Assembly (NCBI GenBank): GCA_030648035.1
Contig: JAUSII010000019.1
Coordinates: 1 to 60,052, forward strand
Reading direction: 5' to 3'
From: Deltaproteobacteria bacterium
GTDB lineage: Bacteria > UBA10199 > SPLOWO2-01-44-7
Length of the DNA stretch: 60,052 nt
Within the stretch, counting starts at the first letter, position 1. Each line of letters opens with the position of its first letter. Positions 26,501 through 33,800 of this stretch are shown here, in pieces. The notes under the pieces were generated by a model. That model saw nothing but the letters and a program-made list of their open reading frames with translations. It did not search any database and was not told where the DNA came from. Both the position numbers and the translations under genes were made by a program.

Positions 26501-29405
26501 TCAGCCGCACTCCACCCGCACAGGCATTCTGATCCCCCGCAAAACCCTCATCAGAACCGGCCAAAGTTGTCAGAGTATTGCTTTGAAGATCAACGCGACG
26601 CAAACGGTTGTTCACATCTGTAAAATAGAGAAAACGACCGGTCGGATCGAGGACAAGTCCGTTGTAAACTATTTCTGCCGGACTGACTCCGTCCATTTGC
26701 GGACGAATACTGGTCACCTCATAGGAACTCTTCGGATTGATATTGATCCGGCGAAGATTGGAGGCAGTATCATCAGGAGAGGTGATTTCGCCGACATAAA
26801 GATATTGACTCTTGGGGTCGATCGCCAAATATTGCGGTGAAATAAATCCGGCCAGAGCTCCGGGACCATCATTATGATTGGGTACACTCCAGTCCTGAAT
26901 GGTGCCTGCGATGGGTGAAATTGCACCGCTTGCAATATCAATTTTCTGAATCAGGTTCGTCTGAAGGTCGGAGATAAAAAGATTCTTCCCCTGATTGTCG
27001 ATGACAATGCCGCTGGGAGAATCAAGGCCTTTGTCAGAAGCGATGAAAATCTGCAGACCCTGGGCCGGCGATTCAAGATCGAGTTTTGTAATGACTTTGG
27101 AGCCGTATCCGGAAGTGACATAGAGCGTTTTTCCGACTGGATCGACCACACATGCCGCAAAATCAAGCGGCATATCGGGGTTGCGGTCGGCGGCATAGAT
27201 ATCATTGGCCCAGAGAGTGGAAACCACCCCATCGGCCAGAGAAACCTGGCGGATATGTGACACATTTCCACCCGCGCCATAGGAATCGAGAATATAAAGT
27301 TTGGATCCGTCCGGTGAAATGCAGGAAGCGGCGGGATCTGTAAAGCCAATCGGCCCCGCCAGTGTCGTCATCCGACGCGACATTTCAAGGGGTTCTGCTG
27401 AAAGACAACGATGATCGGAAGTGCAAAGTGCCGAGAGACAAAGTTCATTATGTGTACAGGCCGCGCCAATTTGCCCATCTTTGATACCATCACCGTCGGA
27501 ATCATCATTTAAAGGATTGCTGCCGTTGGCAATTTCCAGAACATCGAAGAGCCCGTCATTATCATCATCTCCATCGACATCGTTGATCTGGCCGTCAGCG
27601 TCAAAATCAATCGCCTTGCTGACCAGCGGGAAGGAATCGTCGGCATCCAAAAGACCGTCGTTGTCATCATCGGTATCGGCATTGTTGCCGACAGTGTCCA
27701 AGTCGGTATCGATCGATTCCGCTGGGTCGAGAACAAAATGATCGTCTTTGTCCAGAGCCCCATCATTATCATCGTCGGTATCAGCGTTGTTACCCACGCC
27801 ATCGGAATCGGTATCAACCGATTCCGTCCGATCTCTGGGAAAGGCATCTACTCCATCAATGACAGTGTCATTGTCTGAATCAGATTCCAGATAATCAGGC
27901 AGGCCGTCCCCGTCTGTATTGTAGGGATGATCGCGGTCGCCAATTTCGTCTGCATCCACCAGACCATCCTGGTCGCGATCCAGCGTCGCCCCATTCACCG
28001 CCGGATCGAGCACATAAGATACCCCATCATGACCGATATCGACCAGCCACTCGATGCCATCTGCGGCGCCATCCCCATCCGAGTCGGAATCGACATAATT
28101 GGAAAAGCCATCGTGGTCGGTATCGACAACACCTTCATTTTTGTCGAGCAAGCCGTCGTCATCAGAATCGGGATCGCGAAAATCAAAAACCCCATCGCTG
28201 TCGGAATCGAGAGCTCCCTCCACCACATCCGGGATACCATCGTTGTCCGAATCGGTGTCGAGATAATCGGGAGTGACATCTCTGTCGGTGTCGACATTAT
28301 CAGCGCGCCCCTCCACATCGTCGGGGATGCCATCGTCATCTTGGTCATCGTCTACAACGGGAAATGGGACGCAAGCCGGTTCGGCTTGACACGCCTCCCT
28401 TGTGGCAAATTCATCTGCGGGACAGCTTCCATCGGCCAGTTTGTCACTCGCTTCGGAACAAAGCCCCTCATTACAAAGATAGCATTTGCCCGGATTGACC
28501 GGATCCCCTCTCGGCACAACAATAACAATCTGCCCCGCCTCAGCCTTTATGCCATTCGCATCGGTCACGGTGGCTACAACGGAGAACCGGCCCTCGTCGG
28601 GATAGACCACAATAAATTTCGTCAAACGGGACGTCCTCTGCACTTCCATCGGAAGAGTGCCATCACCAAAATCGAGGCTGATATCAAAATCGTTCTTTCC
28701 ACCCAGAATGCCCACACTGATTTTGGTCCTTAAAGGAGCGGGACCGAAAGGGGGACTCGCACTCACCTGCACTTGCAAAGGCTCGGGTGCAGCGGCAGGG
28801 GCACAGGAGGCCTGACAGAATTCATGGGTGACAAAATTGGGAGCGGCACAGGCTCCGGCATCGGCCACAAAAGCCTGACACGTTTTGTTATCCTGACAAC
28901 GGAAGCAGGCCATCTTTGAAACGAGAACATCCTCTTTTTTATCCAGAACAGAAATGAAAATAGAGTTGCTTCTTTTTCCCTTCCTCTCCACCGATATTTC
29001 CTGCTGACATGTTTTGGCCCCCGCTTTTATCTCTTTGCACTTGGAAACCACCATCATCGGCGAAAAACTTTTTTCTTTATTGTCGGCGATACTCTTCGAA
29101 GCTGACGGTGGAAGAAGGCTTTCAGAATATCCCTCCACCGAAACGGCCTGTCCATTGATGGCACAAGCGCAATCGCGGCAATCTTTTTCTGTGGAACAGG
29201 TGACCAGATCACCGGGAACATAAGTGCTTTTGGAAGGGGAAACCCCCAGAAAAAAAGGGGCAATATTTTCAGAAGCAGTAGTAGCAGAAGAACCCGCAAC
29301 CACTCCCGTCGGAGTGGTTATTGCATCGGGATTTGTGACGGAAGTTTTGTTATGACAGGCACTCAACAGAAAAAGCAGAATAAAGCATGTTCGTTTCATA
29401 GTCAT
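23571..29405 (-). CDS. Giant lipoprotein with TSP3, PKD and propeller modules, 1944 aa
   Basis: A lipoprotein signal peptide with lipobox LSAC (Cys17) starts the protein. In order: a Cys-rich module (C167-C201), a PKD-like domain (about 205-300), a second Cys module of similar spacing (C308-C345), a long run of calcium-binding thrombospondin type 3 repeats (DTDxDGxxDxxD type, about 350-650), an NHL/SMP-30-like propeller (about 675-1010), Ig/PKD-like modules, two more TSP3 blocks and a Cys-containing C-terminus. It should be anchored in the outer membrane. ATG 29405 or ATG 29399 may be the start; no good ribosome-binding site is seen. It is first in the operon, behind a sigma54-type element. 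Confidence 0.88.
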   Translation of the reverse strand: MTMKRTCFILLFLLSACHNKTSVTNPDAITTPTGVVAGSSATTASENIAPFFLGVSPSKSTYVPGDLVTCSTEKDCRDCACAINGQAVSVEGYSESLLPPSASKSIADNKEKSFSPMMVVSKCKEIKAGAKTCQQEISVERKGKRSNSIFISVLDKKEDVLVSKMACFRCQDNKTCQAFVADAGACAAPNFVTHEFCQASCAPAAAPEPLQVQVSASPPFGPAPLRTKISVGILGGKNDFDISLDFGDGTLPMEVQRTSRLTKFIVVYPDEGRFSVVATVTDANGIKAEAGQIVIVVPRGDPVNPGKCYLCNEGLCSEASDKLADGSCPADEFATREACQAEPACVPFPVVDDDQDDDGIPDDVEGRADNVDTDRDVTPDYLDTDSDNDGIPDVVEGALDSDSDGVFDFRDPDSDDDGLLDKNEGVVDTDHDGFSNYVDSDSDGDGAADGIEWLVDIGHDGVSYVLDPAVNGATLDRDQDGLVDADEIGDRDHPYNTDGDGLPDYLESDSDNDTVIDGVDAFPRDRTESVDTDSDGVGNNADTDDDNDGALDKDDHFVLDPAESIDTDLDTVGNNADTDDDNDGLLDADDSFPLVSKAIDFDADGQINDVDGDDDNDGLFDVLEIANGSNPLNDDSDGDGIKDGQIGAACTHNELCLSALCTSDHRCLSAEPLEMSRRMTTLAGPIGFTDPAASCISPDGSKLYILDSYGAGGNVSHIRQVSLADGVVSTLWANDIYAADRNPDMPLDFAACVVDPVGKTLYVTSGYGSKVITKLDLESPAQGLQIFIASDKGLDSPSGIVIDNQGKNLFISDLQTNLIQKIDIASGAISPIAGTIQDWSVPNHNDGPGALAGFISPQYLAIDPKSQYLYVGEITSPDDTASNLRRININPKSSYEVTSIRPQMDGVSPAEIVYNGLVLDPTGRFLYFTDVNNRLRRVDLQSNTLTTLAGSDEGFAGDQNACAGGVRLNNPNGVVVSPAGETIFVVDRGNLKIRQMKSADIEPQACTAAEGSFTPDGNITLDLVAKNPGPYERTHTIPLQGTVTATANCGFFFKYTFQIKEGEAWSDPYVVNTAEKSRTWNALYQTGGVHQAKLSVQCGELRAEKEIALEVKQPVDSQPPASATADPLNAVIEVQTPERVKGQPVQFKVSVAGGLPQFRYDFSVFSGDQMIVPPDPPGNSILSGDREKIWSFTPVQSGEYELRVLVVDDQGRINELGAGYQRQNVSKTSRFSVADPSVTQDTDGDAVVDIQDNCPALANVDQLNTDRDALGNVCDPDDDGDGILDAKDIAPLDATHYDAFHVQLMVLPPFPLTVDNPITFKAIIVGGVPTYKYAFEIRGVGVTGGSYRVPASDFSSENQFQLSLTQGNYDVIVYASDSSALTPDVQAQMSVCVGCEVSITSPYQNPDGTEILPYYPPDTNGDGILDADDPDIDGDGILNGEDDNPIVPFVALPPMGVTLPGQMTISLDLQNSTRLFPFLNILQGERGTFATGVTNAIGAVRYTYTARSGQDLTGPEVWSYPNTLNEPIVTVPHFNVSGWYTMKVDATDSAVPPHTASSLINFYVRPFRTTIGKTPNYDLYYPGDVITFNARDEGGASPFHYHWVIKKGTEVVRDTGDVTESFVRHTVVEAAPLSVELTITDSMLNNPQSASATASVRVEEAMGVVVPPEEERATAVAADVVVVPLILADIMESRKGELVKTFSLVPGSATGGSALTFYQRDDGVDLVASVSVQFENSSSNKDGFSIVVPSSSFSDACYHLSSGLYSGHRDENGNYFDGAHDFYTLCPTTNINLLPPYQWHDFRLLECASPASCSDIGGLTLSLNNPQCPADAHQPCSASFSKTFHLATGEIKPFYAIAVTQNGLSNVYDDRLFLNSSFGELSTGAYGQIYWYDSPSTLLCTDDSDCNEFASYDAPYCTTPGTNSCSVLRGGRILEGQTPARFFP

Positions 29406-29426
29406 AGCGGACCCCGAGGCAAATCA

Positions 29427-29442
29427 TGCAACACCTGTGCCA
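29427..29442 (-). promoter_or_regulatory. sigma54-type promoter of the giant exported-protein operon
   Basis: On the minus strand TGGCAC-N5-TTGCA is a full match to the RpoN -24/-12 consensus. Predicted initiation about 12 nt downstream gives a leader of 11-17 nt to the ATG at 29405 or 29399. The upstream 60 bp are very AT-rich. The three genes down to 16214 have no other obvious promoter between them. Confidence 0.6.
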
Positions 29443-29559
29443 ATAAAATGGGAGTGGAAAATATAAAAAATCATATATATTTTATATACTTAATAAATTT
29501 GGGCAAAAGGAGGGAAATAAAAATCGTCAAGAACCTGACGTTTTATCGAAATAAAATTC

Positions 29560-30753
29560 TCAAAATGAGAGAAGGGACAAGACGCCCAAAATGAGTGCGG
29601 CAATGACGACAAAATAGAAAACAGGAACAAACCATTTCATGGGGCCTGTTTTTTTTCCAAAGGACATTTGAAACCAGGGGACAAAGGCGCCCCCTTCTTC
29701 AGAGGGATTCTCCTCCTCCAATCCAGCAAATCCTCCCGAACCTTTTTTGCCCCGCCCCATTTTTTTGAATGCGAGCTCTTTTTCTTTAAGTTGCGCGCTC
29801 AACTGCAATCCCAGATCGAGAGCCACTTTTTCTTCCGCCTGCGCGGTCCCCAAAAATTTACCCTTCGTCGGCGCCTGAACCCAACTTAAACTTGTCTCTC
29901 CCTGCTTAATAGCCAGATATTCCAGCTCTTCGGTAAAACATTCCATGAGTTCATCTGCGGAAAATTTGATCCCAGGTTCCAGACTGGCCAAACGTGCCGC
30001 CAGATTTTGCGCCGCCTCGGACAAACGTATGCGGACAAATTTTTCGGTCTTCCCGTTGATCAGAGCCAGATCGGAAATGAGTGTTGTCTTGGAATCTTTT
30101 TTCACCAAGCCACGATAAGTCCACTCCCCAACCGCTTCCAGAGCCACATGACGTTTGACCGTGCGCTTGGTGAAGTGGCCGAAAAAATTTCTCCATTGGT
30201 CAGCCGTCTTGTTTAAAAAAGAAAAACGCCCTTCGGATTTTTGTTCCAGTACTGTCCCTTTTTCAAAACGCTGGAGCAGTATTTTTTCAAAACGGTTGAA
30301 GAGTTTTTGGAGCCTCTCTTCGGCCGCTTTCTGTTCGGGCACTTTTATTTTTTGTGAAGGATCGGCAAAAAAGTTTTCATACTTTCCTTTTTTGATCAGC
30401 AGGGCATCGAGCGACATTCTGGATTCATCGGCTATGGTCTGCACTTTATCCTGCACCGTACCCTTCCCTTCACGATTGTCGTGCACGGTGTAATCGGACC
30501 CCGGCAATTTGAAAGTCTGGTAAACCAGAGAGGCATCGACTTTTTGAAGAGATTTTTGAATGAGACGGGGAATATCCCTCGAAATCTGCACCAGCGTATC
30601 AAGAGTGGCCGGCTTTTTTTCCTGCACCACCTCTTTTTCCAGATTCTGTTCCTGGGCAATCAACAGACGAATATCGTCAATGCCTTTGGTATGCGCACCT
30701 ACCGGTTGCACGGACTGTTTTCTGGGGTCATCCGCCCCGCCACCGATTGTCAT
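29560..30753 (-). CDS. Unidentified tail-anchored membrane protein
   Basis: The 397-residue protein is soluble and helix-rich for about 370 residues, with charged segments (EKEVVQEKKPATL, KAAEERLQKLFNRFEKIL) and Gly-rich GRGKKGSGGFAG. It ends in a single hydrophobic helix (WFVPVFYFVVIAALILGVLSLLSF) at the extreme C-terminus, with no signal peptide. This predicts a C-terminally anchored cytoplasmic protein. AGGAG lies 6 nt before ATG 30753. It stands next to the 1738-residue unknown protein but has its own promoter candidate. Nothing identifies its function. Confidence 0.7.
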   Translation of the reverse strand: MTIGGGADDPRKQSVQPVGAHTKGIDDIRLLIAQEQNLEKEVVQEKKPATLDTLVQISRDIPRLIQKSLQKVDASLVYQTFKLPGSDYTVHDNREGKGTVQDKVQTIADESRMSLDALLIKKGKYENFFADPSQKIKVPEQKAAEERLQKLFNRFEKILLQRFEKGTVLEQKSEGRFSFLNKTADQWRNFFGHFTKRTVKRHVALEAVGEWTYRGLVKKDSKTTLISDLALINGKTEKFVRIRLSEAAQNLAARLASLEPGIKFSADELMECFTEELEYLAIKQGETSLSWVQAPTKGKFLGTAQAEEKVALDLGLQLSAQLKEKELAFKKMGRGKKGSGGFAGLEEENPSEEGGAFVPWFQMSFGKKTGPMKWFVPVFYFVVIAALILGVLSLLSF

Positions 30754-30775
30754 TTGATTCTCCTATGAGCGGGAT

Positions 30776-30804
30776 ATTATAATGAATTTTTTAAAAACTG
30801 GCCA
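30776..30804 (-). promoter_or_regulatory. sigma70-type promoter for the tail-anchored protein gene
   Basis: On the minus strand TGGCCA (4/6) is followed after 17 bp by a perfect TATAAT (30776-30781), about 22 nt before the start codon. The ribosome-binding site fits between them. Confidence 0.45.
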
Positions 30805-30822
30805 GAACCGATTATCGGGATT

Positions 30823-33800
30823 TTATGAACGCACGCGCCGTTGATAGTGGCTGATGGGCCCCTGGATTTGATTGGCTTTGGTTCTATCCAGATTAAGATC
30901 ACCATAGAGCGGAATGATCTTATCGTCTTTATCCGTAACGGTTTGAAGACGGACCACACGGGAATTGGCTGGTTTAAAACCGTGAGGAGGCTTGAGAGTA
31001 ACGTCGTGATATGGATTGATGCCATGCCGCACCAGATTCACTCCGGCGGCCCTCATGAACTCATCCAGTATATCCAAAATGGCATCATCCATGGCCTCAC
31101 CCCGATGGGAAGTGCGCAGATAAAGACCGTTTAAGAAAAATGTCGTCTCTTCCTTGACACCCGAAAATCCCAGATGTCCCACCATATGCCCCACCACTTT
31201 TTGTGAATCGGGGTCCGTAATGGCAAAAACCAGAGTCATCCGATCGAACAAATAAGCCGGAACATTGGGCCAGAAAAAAACACCGTCGGTGGAAATGCAA
31301 CACTGACGAAAATCACCGATGCGCAAGGCGGTATAAACATCGGACTTTGGCACAAAACGAACCTCAAAACGTCCCCGACTTTGAGCCCTTCTTTCCAATT
31401 CTTGAAAGGACAAAAAATTATTTGTCTCGGACTGCTGTGCCACAGCGATCTGCTGCATCACATTGCACAAAACCATCAAGTACCGCTCCTTCAAAAGCGG
31501 ATCCATTTCAAAATAATCGGCCAACAGTTCCACCTCCACCCAGACCCGATCACCGGCTCTCTGTTCCCATCCGGGTGCCAATCCCAGCCGATCGGCAATC
31601 TCCTTTTTTCTTTCCGTGATCACCGGTTCTTTGGTGAGAAAAGGCTCCAGATCGGGTTGAAGATCATGAAAGCGCAAATAATCCATCGAAGCCCGGGCCT
31701 GCTGCGAGCGACTGTAGGAGTAATCGGACCCGACCCAATGCGATTTTTCGGTTTCCAAAAGGGGAACAATCTGCGCATTAAAAAAAACGCTGGCTTCCCG
31801 CTTGATCTGGCCACGCACCTTGGTCTCGGCAATCCCATTTTCTTGAGCCAGCAGTCGGGCATGCAAACGATTGACCGCGACGACAAAATCATTGAGAGGC
31901 AAATTTTGATGGAGCAGTGTTTCTATCTGTTCATTGCCTCCCTTTTCGCGGATGGCTTTCACTGCCCAGCCGGCCCTCAAAACATCTTTCAAATCCTGGG
32001 AAGCCAGACGAAACTTGAGGGATGGGGAATAGGGCGACATGGCCCTCTCTTTGTGAACAGGCGAAAATCGCCGAACAAATGCGCGCATATCGGCAAACCC
32101 TTCTGTTGTAGATACGACAGGGGCTTCACCAAAATAGAGCCTGAAAATTCTCTGGCGATTGGCCGGGAGGAGATCTTCGATATGCCTGATATCTGCTTCC
32201 ACTCCCATGCGCCAGATATCGAGAAGATCGGACTCGGCAAGGGGCTGATCGATTTGAACAATCTTTTCCAAAAAGAGCCGCACCTCCTCCGAAAGATCTT
32301 CGTTGGCGCGAATACCCGTCAGACAGTCCTCTTTTTCTTCCGCAGAAGTGGGATGGGACAATTCCAGCCCCGCTTCAAAACGGGCGATGGGAGAATAATC
32401 CAGTTTATATCTTTCGGCCAACGTTCTGCGCACATCTTTTGAAAAATGCTCCAAAGAATACCCCAATCCGATGAAATCATATTGTCTGGAAACCTGCTCA
32501 TAATACATTCCCATCAGCAACGGATTTGCATCCAGCAATTGAAGCCGCTCTTCAGGCAAAATCCGCTTTTCAAAATCGATCCAATTGCGACCCAACCCTT
32601 GAATCACATCCTGAATACTCCCACCCCCCTGCAAAATCGGACTACCAAGAATAAAGTTCATCAGATCCGGAGTCACAACAGCCCCGGGCAGAAATGTGGT
32701 GACACTCTCAATCATTTCAAAAAAAATATTTGCCTGACCCTTGCTCTTAAGAAATCTGTAGATCTCCAACAGTTTTTCATCTAGCAACCCTTTAACGGCA
32801 AGCCGTTCCAAAAGTCGCAAACGCTCTTCCACCAACAACCCTTCTGCATACAAAAGGGGCACCAATTGTTTTCCATCACCTTTCGATAAAATAAATGTTA
32901 CCCAGCGGTCTTCCACGGAGTTAAAAACTCTGCCTTCACCCCGTTTCACGAGGTCTGCCACCATTCTTTTTTTGCGCTGTTCATAATATTCTTCCGCCTT
33001 GGCGTTTTTTTGCGCCAGGAGTGTTGCAAAAAGTCTGTCCAAATGTTCAAGATGTTCAGATGGGAGAAGAGTTTCTTCCTGTTCCAACAGAGGCTTCAAG
33101 ATATCAAAGGCCCCCTGATACGGACCATTTTGCATCTGTCCCAAAAGAAGCCTTGCCTTGATCGATGGAGAAAAATCGGCCCGATGCAGAATTTTTCCAA
33201 GATGCCTGCCGGTGAGAAAACGGCCCACTGTTTCAGCATCCAGTTTATCTCCCCGCATCATCGCGAGAAGAGATTCGGCATCCAGCAAAACGCCATTTGC
33301 ATTGGGAGTAGCCAGATCCGAAACATGCCAGGCTTCCGATTGTGCCAATCGGTCTCCCAATTTTTCTGCAAGGGTGGCACTGAAACCTGAAAACAGCGGA
33401 TGGATGAGGATGTCGTCCAGCATTTCCATTCCCAAAGAGAGGCGTGCGCTGAAGCGTTCAATGTCGGGAAGAAGTTGAATAGCCGCCTCCATATAATGAG
33501 TCGCCTGCTCCAGAATGTCAGCTTCACGATGCACACCCAAAAGTTTGGCGCGCACCTTGAAAGCAAAAGCCTCCAAAAAAGGATCTTCCAAACCCCGAAT
33601 GGCCGCTTCAATCTTGCTCTCTTTTTGTTTGCCGTAAGGAATGCTCGACAGAATGTGGGCCATGGCCTGCTGGTGAAGCTTCTTCCAATTCTCCTGGTCA
33701 CCGGGATCGTCCTCTTCCTCCATCTCCTCTGCATCCTTCATCTGCTCTTTATAAAGAGCCGCCCGCTTGCGGGCCATCCTCAACAATTGTCCGCCAAAAC

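Noticed and set aside
25060-28330. Possible tandem DNA repeat array or CRISPR
   Set aside because: The periodicity comes from TSP3 protein repeats (Asp/Gly codons) with varying length; there are no identical repeats with unique spacers.
27927-28733. 268-residue plus-strand open frame rich in Ile, Arg and Gly
   Set aside because: It is the antisense of the TSP3 repeat region; the Asp-rich repeats on the minus strand produce long open frames on the other strand. It has no start signal.
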